NCBI RefSeq assembly: GCF_001571265.1 | Contig: NZ_BCTL01000008.1 | Location: forward strand, 1 to 64,000 | Direction of reading: 5' to 3' | DNA from: Cedecea neteri NBRC 105707 = ATCC 33855 | GTDB lineage: Bacteria > Pseudomonadota > Gammaproteobacteria > Enterobacterales > Enterobacteriaceae | Length of the DNA stretch: 64,000 bases | Shown here: piece after piece, positions 1-8,090 of the stretch | Position numbering within the stretch: the stretch's first letter is position 1 | How the letters are laid out: every line of letters begins with the position of its first letter | The notes under the pieces: generated by a model | What the model saw: the letters and a program-made list of their open reading frames with translations, nothing else | The model's database searches: none | What the model was told of the DNA's origin: nothing | Made by a program: the position numbers and the translations under genes

Positions 1-1521
1 ATCAGCGCCACCAGCAATCAGGCCGTCAACGGCAGCCAGCTCTTTGCCACCAATGCACGTGTCTCGACTAACACCACCAATCTCAGTAACGTCGCCTCCT
101 CCCTCGGCGCCGGCGCGGGCATTGCGGCAGACGGTACCTGGACGGCCCCGAACTATGCCGTCCAGGGCGGGAACTATGCCAACGTCGGCGCAGCGCTTGG
201 CGCGCTGGATGTTGCGACTACGGGCAACAGCACCGCTATCAACAATCTCCAGGCGGAGATCAACAACGGCGGGCTCGGCCTTGTTAAACAGGATGCTACG
301 ACCCGCGATATCACTGTCGCAGCGGCGACAGACGGGGATTTAGTCACCTTCACCAACAGCGCGGGCGACACCCGCACCCTGTCCGGCGTTACAGCGGCGC
401 TGCTCAGCAGCACCAGCACACAGGCGGTCAACGGCAGCCAGCTTTATGCCGCCAATAACACCCTTGTGAATATTCTCGGCGGCAGCGCAGCGCTTGACGG
501 CAACGGCAACATTACGGGCCCGACATGGACCATTCAGGGAACCACCACCAACAATATCAGTCAGGCGCTGGCCTCGCTGGACAGCTCGGTGAATGACCTG
601 AAGAGGGAAGCACAAAGCGGTGGCGGTAAGATTGTCACTCAGCCCGGCACCAAAGATACGGTGTCAGTCGGTGGACACACCGGTGGCTCAAGCGTCTCAC
701 TCACCGGGCAGGATGGCGATCGTACGCTTACCGGCGTCGCTAACGGTGTAAACGATAATGATGCAGTGACTGTCGCGCAGTTGAATGCGCTCAGCCGGGA
801 AGTTGTCGCCGCCAGCAAACAGCTGGCCGTTAACGTAAGTGACAGCGTCACGCCTGCATCCGCTACCGGTGCAGACAGTATTGCCCTGGGCGGGAACGCT
901 AACAGTTCAGGGACCAATGCCATTTCGATCGGTAACGGCGCTGCCGCCTCAGGAAGCGGGAGTTCTGCCGTCGGTGCCTCCTCCTCTGCCAGTGGCACGA
1001 ACGCCACCGCGATGGGGCAAAACAGTAATGCTTCAGGCACCAACTCTGTTGCTCTCGGCAGCAGCTCCACCGCCAGCGGGAGCAATAGCGTTGCGCTGGG
1101 CGCAAATTCTGTTGCCTCACGGGATAACAGCGTGTCCGTGGGCGCAGCCGGAAGCGAGCGTCAGATAACCAACGTGGCAGCAGGTACGCAAACTACCGAT
1201 GCCGTGAACCTCGGGCAGCTCAACAGTGCTCAACAGCAAAACAACCGCGCTTTCAGCCAGTTGAGTCGCCGCATAGATCGGGTTGAAAACAAGCTGACTG
1301 CGGGTATTGCCTCGTCGATGGCTATGGCGGGGATCCCGCAGGCATACCAGCCGGACTCAAACCTGGTCGGGGCAGCGATTTCCGGCTATTCGGACAAAAG
1401 CGCGATTGCCGTGGGCGTATCGAAAATTTCTGAAAATGGCCGGTGGATCACCAAGCTGCAGGCCAGCGCCAACACCGAAAGCGATGTTGGCGCATCCATT
1501 GGGGTGGGCTATCAGTGGTAA
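1..1521 (+). CDS. Trimeric autotransporter adhesin (YadA-like), 5' truncated by the window edge
   Basis: The frame is open from base 1, so the start lies outside the window; 506 codons are visible. This is a type Vc secreted adhesin: a homotrimer whose C-terminus forms the outer-membrane barrel and exports the passenger. Seen in order: neck/stalk motifs of the AVNGSQL type (twice), a degenerate stalk, a head of about seven 14-residue repeats of the SIALG/NSVALG kind (roughly bases 850-1140), a neck reading NVAAG...DAVNLGQLN, a coiled coil (RRIDRVENKL) and a C-terminal YadA anchor ending GVGYQW, with terminal aromatic as the family requires. A head this close to the membrane anchor suggests a multi-head lattice adhesin. 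Binding target unknown. Confidence 0.93.
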   Translation: MSATSNQAVNGSQLFATNARVSTNTTNLSNVASSLGAGAGIAADGTWTAPNYAVQGGNYANVGAALGALDVATTGNSTAINNLQAEINNGGLGLVKQDATTRDITVAAATDGDLVTFTNSAGDTRTLSGVTAALLSSTSTQAVNGSQLYAANNTLVNILGGSAALDGNGNITGPTWTIQGTTTNNISQALASLDSSVNDLKREAQSGGGKIVTQPGTKDTVSVGGHTGGSSVSLTGQDGDRTLTGVANGVNDNDAVTVAQLNALSREVVAASKQLAVNVSDSVTPASATGADSIALGGNANSSGTNAISIGNGAAASGSGSSAVGASSSASGTNATAMGQNSNASGTNSVALGSSSTASGSNSVALGANSVASRDNSVSVGAAGSERQITNVAAGTQTTDAVNLGQLNSAQQQNNRAFSQLSRRIDRVENKLTAGIASSMAMAGIPQAYQPDSNLVGAAISGYSDKSAIAVGVSKISENGRWITKLQASANTESDVGASIGVGYQW

Positions 1522-1526
1522 ATAAA

Positions 1527-2276
1527 ATGATGAGAAAATACGCAGTACTACCGGCAGTTATTGCCCTTACCGCCATGACGGGCTGCAAGGAGGTCAAAAA
1601 GGATGACACCCGTTCACAGGGGATGATTACCCTCTCCTCCGTGCCATTATTGCAGCAGGCGCTGGTCAATGAAGCGCCCGCTCCCGGGGGGCAGTTTAAT
1701 GAAGCGGTGATGTCCAGCGTTTGCCAGTATGTTGCCGGTCAAACGGATAAAGCACATCTGGACGCCAGCCTGGCGGCGCAAAACATAGATACCAGCGCTT
1801 TTAGTGCAGCCGAGGGTAAACAGGCGCCGGATTATGCGGTGAAATGTGCCGCCTATATCTCTGCTAAGATCTTCAAAACGGATATCTTTCTGGCAAGCGA
1901 ACACTTGCAGGCTAACGATGAACAAACCGTAGAGCTGGTAGCACAACGGTTACAGCAGCTGACGCCCAGCGCCGTACACGTGGCGCAATACCTTGCCGAA
2001 CTGGCCGCGTCCAGTGAAGGCATGACATTTGCTTCGGTTGCCGATTACCAGACTTTTGTCCGCCAGCAGCTGTCAAAAACGGCTCCTGACTTCGTGAAGT
2101 CGGTGATGAACGACCCGGCTCAGCCTGAAAGCTACCGGGAGCGAGGCGTTAATGCAGGTTATCGCTTTAGGATTTCGGACAATACTATTGTGATGTCTTT
2201 ATATGATGCAGACTGGCTCGGCAATGGAAAAGCAATGGGAACAGAATATAAGGTGAATATTCAGACGAAGAAATAA
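1527..2276 (+). CDS. Putative lipoprotein downstream of the adhesin
   Basis: Predicted 249-residue lipoprotein: signal peptide starting MMRKYAVLPAV and a lipobox-like MTGC with Cys near residue 22. The ATG lies 5 bases after the adhesin stop, so the two are probably co-transcribed. An in-frame upstream ATG at 1443 exists but would remove the signal peptide to an internal position, so it was not chosen. I recognise no catalytic motif; the middle is helical and Ala/Gln-rich and holds two further Cys. Trimeric autotransporters can have a lipoprotein helper (SadB beside SadA in Salmonella), and this position fits such a role, but no specific resemblance to SadB was seen. Function unknown. Confidence 0.75.
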   Translation: MMRKYAVLPAVIALTAMTGCKEVKKDDTRSQGMITLSSVPLLQQALVNEAPAPGGQFNEAVMSSVCQYVAGQTDKAHLDASLAAQNIDTSAFSAAEGKQAPDYAVKCAAYISAKIFKTDIFLASEHLQANDEQTVELVAQRLQQLTPSAVHVAQYLAELAASSEGMTFASVADYQTFVRQQLSKTAPDFVKSVMNDPAQPESYRERGVNAGYRFRISDNTIVMSLYDADWLGNGKAMGTEYKVNIQTKK

Positions 2277-2283
2277 AGCAGAG

Positions 2284-2306
2284 TGCCGCCCTGGTGGCGG
2301 CATATT
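2284..2306 (+). terminator. Rho-independent terminator after the adhesin/lipoprotein pair
   Basis: A 7-bp stem (TGCCGCC/GGCGGCA) with a CTGGT loop is followed by an AT-rich tract. It sits between the lipoprotein and the convergent DUF4019 gene. The T-run is interrupted, so strength is uncertain. Confidence 0.6.
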
Positions 2307-2328
2307 TATTTATAGACATTCATATTGA

Positions 2329-2775
2329 TTATTTATTCAGCGTGGCAACATAGCCCGAAAAACGCCATTTCCCGTCTTCGTCTTTTCGGAAAGAAACCAA
2401 TTCATTCCCCACGCGTCCCCCCGCAAACGTCGAAGTAAAATTAACGTTCACATAGTGGCCTGGGTTCACGTCACCGCTCTGCTCCGCCATCTGCACCTGC
2501 GTGATACTGCGCCACTCGCGCTTTTGCACCTTCCCAACCGCCTGCCTGTTACTGCCTACCTGAGAAACGAAGGTTTTTTCATTCACCGCGCTCTGTGTAT
2601 ATTTCGTCGCCTCTTTCCATATTTTTTGATAACCACCAGAATCAATAACCGTGGCAGCTTTTACGGCCATATCTTTAAAAGTTGTCGGATCGTTGGCCGG
2701 GTTAGCATCATTCGCCAGAGCGGATTGCGTTAACAGTAACCATAAGGCAAAACCGGAATACTTTGCTGTCCTCAC
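2329..2775 (-). CDS. DUF4019 domain exported protein
   Basis: A 148-residue protein with a cleavable signal peptide (cut expected after QSALA, about residue 21). The rest matches the DUF4019 pattern as I know it: a GGYQKIWKEA start, a central R..VGKVQKREW segment and a C-terminal GKWRFSGYVA. The fold is probably a small periplasmic alpha+beta domain; no activity is established for the family. It is transcribed towards the adhesin/lipoprotein pair. A purine-rich ribosome binding site (GAAGGAGAAG-like on the minus strand) precedes the ATG. Confidence 0.8.
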   Translation of the reverse strand: MRTAKYSGFALWLLLTQSALANDANPANDPTTFKDMAVKAATVIDSGGYQKIWKEATKYTQSAVNEKTFVSQVGSNRQAVGKVQKREWRSITQVQMAEQSGDVNPGHYVNVNFTSTFAGGRVGNELVSFRKDEDGKWRFSGYVATLNK

Positions 2776-2897
2776 AAGACTTCTCCTTCACCGATTAAAA
2801 TAGATAACACGCACGCTTATGACTGAATAAATAAAATATATACCATTGCATCAGGTTTGCCGGAAAAGCACGGCATTAATGCTGAATCGCATGCGAA

Positions 2898-2921
2898 GTG
2901 ACCCAATGCTACAATAGTCAC
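2898..2921. promoter_or_regulatory. Candidate TetR operator O1 over the tetR promoter
   Basis: A 24-bp interrupted palindrome with arms GTGAC and GTCAC. It covers a good -10 hexamer (TACAAT, 2910-2915), so a bound repressor would block its own promoter. It has the same length and outer arms as the site at 3579-3602, which supports recognition by one TetR dimer at both places. Confidence 0.6.
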
Positions 2922-2951
2922 CATTCACAAATCCGAACACAGGGAGCAAAC

Positions 2952-3569
2952 ATGTCTGAGTCCAGCGTCCAGGTCAGTGAAACCAGAGGCCCAGCGGAAC
3001 ACAGCGTCAGGGAACAGATCATCGAGGCGGCGACCGAGTTCTTCGGTCACTACGGGTTTGAAAAAACAACGGTGTCCGATCTCGCCAAAGCCATCGGCTA
3101 TTCCAAAGCCTATATCTACAAGTTCTTTAAATCTAAGCAGGAAATCGGCGAAGTTATCTGCGATAACCGCCTGACGATGATGATAGATATCGTCAGCAAA
3201 TCGGTGGCCGGGGCTTCCGGCGCGTCGGCAAAGCTGCGGGCGATGTTCAGCGCCCTGATTGCCGCAGGCAGCGATCTGTTTTTCTATGACCGCAAGCTGC
3301 ACGATATCGCCATTGTCTCCTGTCAGGAGAACTGGCCTTCTGCCGAGCGCTACAAAATGCAGCTGTACGAAGCGCTAACCGCCATCATCCATGAAGGTCG
3401 CCAGTCCGGCGAATTTGAACGCCTTAGCCCGATGGATGACACCGTGAATGCCGTTTTTCTCGTCATGCTGCCGTATATCAGCCCGATCCAGCTGCAATAC
3501 AACCTCGACCAGGCTAAACAGGCCGAACAGCTTTTACCCGCGCTTATCCTTCAAAGTCTGAAGCCCTGA
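2952..3569 (+). CDS. TetR family repressor of the adjacent RND pump
   Basis: A 205-residue TetR regulator. The N-terminal helix-turn-helix spans about residues 20-66 (recognition part YSKAYIYKFFKSK); the rest is a helical ligand-binding and dimerisation domain. The ATG was chosen because AGGGAGC stands 5-11 bases upstream; an earlier in-frame ATG at 2898 falls inside the operator. The RND adaptor and transporter genes follow in the same direction, and paired palindromes flank this gene, so it most likely represses itself and the pump. The inducer is unknown. Confidence 0.9.
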   Translation: MSESSVQVSETRGPAEHSVREQIIEAATEFFGHYGFEKTTVSDLAKAIGYSKAYIYKFFKSKQEIGEVICDNRLTMMIDIVSKSVAGASGASAKLRAMFSALIAAGSDLFFYDRKLHDIAIVSCQENWPSAERYKMQLYEALTAIIHEGRQSGEFERLSPMDDTVNAVFLVMLPYISPIQLQYNLDQAKQAEQLLPALILQSLKP

Positions 3570-3578
3570 CCGCATTTT

Positions 3579-3614
3579 GTGACCATTGACTAAATTGGTC
3601 ACTTGAATAATTAT
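3579..3614 (+). promoter_or_regulatory. Pump promoter with candidate TetR operator O2
   Basis: A palindrome with 7-bp arms (GTGACCA/TGGTCAC, 10-bp spacer, 3579-3602) contains the -35 hexamer TTGACT at 3586-3591. A -10-like TAATTA/AATTAT lies about 16-17 bases further on. Binding here would occlude RNA polymerase. The site is in the 78 bases between the tetR stop and the adaptor ATG. Confidence 0.65.
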
Positions 3615-3647
3615 CGGCGTTCCTGCTCCGCGTTTATAAGGGAACGT

Positions 3648-4760
3648 ATGTTTCGTCTTCAGCCTTTTCCGGCCGCTGTGGCGCTGCTGTGCTCGGCGCT
3701 CACCGCCTGCGGTGACTCATCTCAACCAGAGGATCCACGCACTCAGCCTCCGGGGGTTCGCGTTGTCGCGGTTCAGCCCGCCACCGATGACGCCCGGGCT
3801 TTTACCGGTATTGTCGCCTCCCGAATCCAAAGCGATCTCGGTTTTCGCGTTCCGGGAAAAATTCTTGAGCGCCTGGTGGACAAAGGCCAGACGGTGAAAA
3901 ACGGTCAGCCCCTGCTCCGGCTGGATCCTCAGGACTTAAGCCTGCAGGCTAAAGCGCAGGATCAGGCCGTAGCCGCCGCCAAAGCCCGCGCGAAACAGGC
4001 CGCCGCCGATGAGGCCCGCTACAGAAGTATTGTCAGCAGCGGTGCGATTTCCGCTTCGCAGTACGATCAAATCAAAGCTCAGGCCGATAGCGCCAGAGCG
4101 GATCTGCAGGCGGCCATTGCGCAGGCCAATGTGGCTAAAAACGCCATGAATTATGCGGTGCTGACGGCAGACTCTGACGGTGTGATCATGGACACCCTGG
4201 CCGAGCCGGGTCAGGTTGTCGCCGCCGGGCAAGCGGTGATTCGCCTGGCCCGGGCGGGCCAGCGTGAAGCGGTTGTCGATTTACCGGAAACGCTGCGCCC
4301 AGCGCTGGGCACCGTCGCCCAGGCTCACCTTTACGGTTCAGATGGCGCTCCCGTAGCAGCGACCTTACGCCAGCTTTCCGACGCCGCCGACCCACAGACA
4401 CGTACATTTGAAGCGAAGTTTGTGCTCGCGGGTGCGCTTTCTCAGGCACCTCTTGGCAGCACGGTCACGGTCGCCATCCCGGATGAAGGTTCCCCCTCAC
4501 AAAGCGTGATTGTGCCTCTGGCCTCGCTCTATGATGCCGGGAAAGATAAAGGCACTGGCGTTTGGGTCGTTAGCGGCAAGCCGGCAAAAGTCAGTTGGCA
4601 ACCGGTGAGTATCCGCCGTATAACCGACGAATCCGCCATTGTTGCCACCCACATTGACAGCCACGCCAGCATCGTCGCCCTCGGCGCACACCTGCTACAC
4701 GAAGGCGAAGAAGTCAGGCCGCTCGCCCAGGGTACCACTGACCTGGCGGGAGCACCGTAA
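3648..4760 (+). CDS. RND efflux periplasmic adaptor (membrane fusion lipoprotein)
   Basis: A 370-residue adaptor linking the inner-membrane RND pump to an outer-membrane channel. Lipobox LTAC puts the acylated Cys at residue 21. After it come the beta-barrel/lipoyl segment (GFRVPGKILERLVDKGQTVKNG), an Ala-rich alpha-helical hairpin (about residues 95-165, many AKAQAD-type heptads) and a C-terminal beta-barrel domain. ATG chosen for the TAAGGGA site just upstream and because it gives a proper signal peptide; a TTG at 3603 overlaps the operator. The stop overlaps the transporter start (TAATG), implying coupled translation. No outer-membrane factor is encoded here, so TolC is the likely partner (inference). 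Confidence 0.92.
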   Translation: MFRLQPFPAAVALLCSALTACGDSSQPEDPRTQPPGVRVVAVQPATDDARAFTGIVASRIQSDLGFRVPGKILERLVDKGQTVKNGQPLLRLDPQDLSLQAKAQDQAVAAAKARAKQAAADEARYRSIVSSGAISASQYDQIKAQADSARADLQAAIAQANVAKNAMNYAVLTADSDGVIMDTLAEPGQVVAAGQAVIRLARAGQREAVVDLPETLRPALGTVAQAHLYGSDGAPVAATLRQLSDAADPQTRTFEAKFVLAGALSQAPLGSTVTVAIPDEGSPSQSVIVPLASLYDAGKDKGTGVWVVSGKPAKVSWQPVSIRRITDESAIVATHIDSHASIVALGAHLLHEGEEVRPLAQGTTDLAGAP

Positions 4761-7700
4761 TGCGCGACTCTCGCTTTAATCTTTCCGCCCTCGCGGTGCG
4801 GGAAAAATCAGTGACCTTGTTCCTGATCCTGCTCATCACCCTGGCCGGGATCATCGCGTTTTTTAAACTGGGCCGCGCCGAAGACCCGCCTTTTACGGTG
4901 AAACAGCTGACGGTGATCACCGCCTGGCCGGGTGCAACCGCGCAGCAAATGCAGGATCTGGTGGCCGAGCCGCTGGAAAAGAGAATGCAGGAGCTGGACG
5001 ATTATGACCGCACTGAAACCTATACCCGCCCGGGCCTTGCCTACAGCGTTGTCTCCTTAAAAGACAGTACGCTGCCCGCCAACGTGCCGGAGGAGTTTTA
5101 CCAGGCGAGAAAAAAAATCAGCGATGAGGCCAAAAACCTGCCGGATGGCGTGATTGGCCCGCTGGTGAACGACGAGTTCTCGGATGTGACCTTTGCGCTG
5201 TTTGCCCTGAAAGCCAAAGGTGAGCCGCAGCGCCAGCTGGTACGTGATGCCGAGAACCTGCGCCAGCAATTGCTGCACGTCCCCGGCGTGAAAAAAGTGA
5301 ATATCATCGGTGAACAGGCGGAGCGCATTTTTGTCTCTTTCTCTCACGACAGGCTCGCCACGCTTGGCGTCTCGCCGCTGGATATTTTTCAGGCCTTGAG
5401 TAACCAGAACCTGCTCACGCCCGCAGGCTCAATCGAAACTGCTGGCCCGCAGGTGTTTATCCGCGTGGATGGCGCGCTGGATCAGCTCTCAAAAATTCGC
5501 GATACCCCCATCGTGGCCCAGGGGAAAACGCTCAAACTGTCCGACGTCGCCGACGTCGAACGCGGGTATGAAGACCCGGCGACATTCCTCGTCAGAAACA
5601 ACGGCGAACCTGCTCTGCTGCTCGGCGTGGTCATGCGCGACGGCTGGAACGGGCTTGATTTAGGCAAAGCTCTGGATCAGGAAGCCCGCAGGATCAACGA
5701 CACGATGCCGCTCGGTATGAGCTTCAGTAAAGTCAGCGATCAGTCGGTGAACATCAGCTCCGCCGTGGATGAGTTTATGGTGAAGTTTTTTGTCGCCCTG
5801 TTGGTGGTGATGGCGGTCTGCTTCGTCAGCATGGGCTGGCGGGTCGGCATCGTGGTTGCCGCAGCCGTGCCGCTGACGCTGGCCGTGGTGTTTATCGTCA
5901 TGGCGGCAACCGATAAAAACTTCGACAGGATAACCTTAGGCTCGCTGATTCTGGCGCTGGGCTTGCTGGTTGACGACGCCATTATCGCCATTGAAATGAT
6001 GGTGGTGAAAATGGAGGAAGGCTACAGCCGCGTGAAAGCCTCCGCCTATGCCTGGAGCCATACCGCCGCGCCCATGCTGGCGGGCACGCTGGTGACCGCC
6101 ATCGGCTTTATGCCGAACGGCTTCGCCCACTCCACCGCCGGGGAATATACCAGCAACATGTTCTGGATTGTCGGCATCGCGCTGATAGCGTCCTGGCTGG
6201 TGGCCGTGGTGTTCACGCCTTATCTCGGCGTTAAGTTACTCCCCGATATGCATAAAGCCGCGCTGGCGGAACATGCGCTATACGCCAGCAAAAACTACAC
6301 CCGTTTTCGTGCGCTGCTGAAAAGAGTCATCGCCCGCAAGTGGCTAACCGCCGGTTCGGTCGTCGGCCTGTTTGTACTGGCGATAGCCGGAATGGCCGTG
6401 GTGAAAAAACAGTTCTTCCCAATCTCAGACCGCCCGGAAGTGCTGGTAGAAGTTCAGCTGCCTTACGGAACATCTATCGAGCAAACGACGAGGACTACCG
6501 AGCGTATTGAGCAATGGCTCAGCGCTCAAAAAGAATCCAAAATCGTCACCTCCTACATTGGCCAGGGTGCGCCACGTTTCTACCTGGCCATGGCGCCTGA
6601 ACTGCCCGACCCTTCGTTCGCAAAAATTGTGATCCTCACGCCCGATCCTGATGCGCGAGAAGCGTTGAAAATGCGGCTGCGGCAGGCCATCAGCAACGGG
6701 CTGGCACCGGAGGCACAGGTGCGCGTCACCCAACTGGTCTTCGGGCCTTACACACCTTACCCGGTTGCATTTCGCGTGATGGGGCCAGACCCGGATGTGC
6801 TCAGAACGATTGCGTCTCAGGTTGAAAAAGTGATGAATCAAAGCGGGCTGATGCGCACCGTGAACATCGACTGGGGCTCCCGGGTGCCCACGCTGCATTT
6901 CACCCTTAACCAGGACCGTCTTTACGCCGTGGGCTTAACTACCGCTTCTGTCTCCCAGCAATTACAGTTTCTGCTTTCCGGCGCACCGTTGACCGAAGTG
7001 CGGGAAGATATCCGTTCCGTGCAGGTTACCGGGCGAGCGAGAGGCAGCGTGCGGGACGACCCGGCGCAGCTCGCCGCGCTCACGCTCATCGGCGCGAACG
7101 GGCAAAAAGTGCCGCTCTCGCAGATCGGTAAAGTTGACGTGGTGATGGAAGAGCCGGTGCTCCGGCGTCGTGACAGGACGCCAACCATTACCGTGCGCGG
7201 CGATGTCGCAGATGGCCTTCAGCCGCCGGATGTGTCGACGGCGATGGTGAAACAAATTCAACCTATTGTTTCTGAGCTTCCGGCGGGATACCGCATTGAA
7301 GAGGCGGGTGCCATTGAAGAATCCGGCAAGGCCACGGCGGCAATGGCCCCGCTGTTCCCAATCATGATCGCGTTAACGCTGCTGGTGATTATTCTTCAGG
7401 TTAGGTCGATCTCAGCCATGCTGATGGTGTTCGCCACCAGCCCGCTGGGGCTTATCGGCGTGGTGCCGACGCTGCTGATTTTCAACCAACCTTTCGGCAT
7501 CAACGCCCTGGTGGGTCTGATTGCGCTTTCGGGGATTTTAATGCGCAACACGCTGATCCTCATCGGCCAGATAAAGCATAACGAGCAGGCCGGGCTGACG
7601 CCTTTTGATGCCGTGGTTGAAGCGACAATCCAGCGTTCACGCCCGGTGCTGCTGACCGCGCTGGCGGCAATTCTGGCGTTTATTCCCCTCACCCACTCGG

Positions 7701-7828
7701 TGTTCTGGGGGGCGCTGGCTTACACGCTCATCGGCGGGACGTTTGGCGGCACCTTTATGACGCTGCTGTTCCTGCCCGCCATGTATGCGATCTGGTTCAA
7801 AATTCGCCCGCCAAAGGTCGATATCTGA
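4760..7828 (+). CDS. RND family efflux transporter (HAE1 type)
   Basis: A 1022-residue inner-membrane proton/drug antiporter of the AcrB superfamily, with normal length and topology: TM1 near the N-terminus, two large periplasmic loops and two groups of TM helices. The proton-relay pair is present as D405-D406 in GLLVDDAIIAIE, equivalent to AcrB D407/D408. The start (RFNLSALAVREKSVTLF) and GRAEDPPFTVK resemble the TriC-like branch rather than AcrB or OqxB. It follows the adaptor in an operon under the TetR regulator. Substrates cannot be read from sequence; biocides or dyes are plausible. Confidence 0.93.
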   Translation: MRDSRFNLSALAVREKSVTLFLILLITLAGIIAFFKLGRAEDPPFTVKQLTVITAWPGATAQQMQDLVAEPLEKRMQELDDYDRTETYTRPGLAYSVVSLKDSTLPANVPEEFYQARKKISDEAKNLPDGVIGPLVNDEFSDVTFALFALKAKGEPQRQLVRDAENLRQQLLHVPGVKKVNIIGEQAERIFVSFSHDRLATLGVSPLDIFQALSNQNLLTPAGSIETAGPQVFIRVDGALDQLSKIRDTPIVAQGKTLKLSDVADVERGYEDPATFLVRNNGEPALLLGVVMRDGWNGLDLGKALDQEARRINDTMPLGMSFSKVSDQSVNISSAVDEFMVKFFVALLVVMAVCFVSMGWRVGIVVAAAVPLTLAVVFIVMAATDKNFDRITLGSLILALGLLVDDAIIAIEMMVVKMEEGYSRVKASAYAWSHTAAPMLAGTLVTAIGFMPNGFAHSTAGEYTSNMFWIVGIALIASWLVAVVFTPYLGVKLLPDMHKAALAEHALYASKNYTRFRALLKRVIARKWLTAGSVVGLFVLAIAGMAVVKKQFFPISDRPEVLVEVQLPYGTSIEQTTRTTERIEQWLSAQKESKIVTSYIGQGAPRFYLAMAPELPDPSFAKIVILTPDPDAREALKMRLRQAISNGLAPEAQVRVTQLVFGPYTPYPVAFRVMGPDPDVLRTIASQVEKVMNQSGLMRTVNIDWGSRVPTLHFTLNQDRLYAVGLTTASVSQQLQFLLSGAPLTEVREDIRSVQVTGRARGSVRDDPAQLAALTLIGANGQKVPLSQIGKVDVVMEEPVLRRRDRTPTITVRGDVADGLQPPDVSTAMVKQIQPIVSELPAGYRIEEAGAIEESGKATAAMAPLFPIMIALTLLVIILQVRSISAMLMVFATSPLGLIGVVPTLLIFNQPFGINALVGLIALSGILMRNTLILIGQIKHNEQAGLTPFDAVVEATIQRSRPVLLTALAAILAFIPLTHSVFWGALAYTLIGGTFGGTFMTLLFLPAMYAIWFKIRPPKVDI

Positions 7829-7839
7829 CCGATTCATCA

Positions 7840-7870
7840 GGCCCGGAGGAAACCTCTCCGGGCCATATTC
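7840..7870 (+). terminator. Terminator of the RND operon
   Basis: A strong hairpin: GGCCCGGA pairs with TCCGGGCC, extended inside by AGG/CCT around an AAA loop, followed by an AT-rich tract. It lies 11 bases after the transporter stop. Confidence 0.7.
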
Positions 7871-7951
7871 CAAATCATGAACACCGCTCATGTTCTAATG
7901 AAATTAAATCACTTTTACTAAAACTGTGACTCAGGCATAAAAGATGCAATA

Positions 7952-7987
7952 TTGTTAACAACACGCAAATTGTTAACGACATGCAAT
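7952..7987 (+). promoter_or_regulatory. Tandem 18-bp repeat upstream of mesX (candidate operator)
   Basis: Two adjacent 18-bp copies begin TTGTTAAC and differ at three positions. The first carries a perfect palindrome TTGTTAACAA, and a further GATGCAAT half-copy lies at 7943-7950. The array is about 105 bases before the mesX ATG, where an activator or repressor would sit. It does not resemble the MetJ box (AGACGTCT) or the MetR site (TGAA-N5-TTCA). The regulator is unknown. Confidence 0.5.
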
Positions 7988-8012
7988 GTGAAGATTACTG
8001 ACAGGTAAAACC

Positions 8013-8035
8013 ACAGCTAACCAAAGGTTATCTGT
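8013..8035 (+). promoter_or_regulatory. Inverted repeat in the mesX leader
   Basis: Ten-base arms (ACAGCTAACC/GGTTATCTGT, one mismatch) surround an AAA spacer. It could be an operator or a leader hairpin. It lies 55 bases before the chosen mesX start and overlaps an upstream in-frame GTG, a further reason to prefer the later ATG. Confidence 0.4.
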
Positions 8036-8090
8036 GAGAAATCAAGCAGTAGATACAGGCCAAAAAACAGAATTAAGGTGCCGGATTACC

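Noticed and set aside
3648-7828. Identification of the RND pump as OqxAB or AcrAB
   Set aside because: The transporter N-terminus and length differ from both; it belongs to another HAE1 branch.
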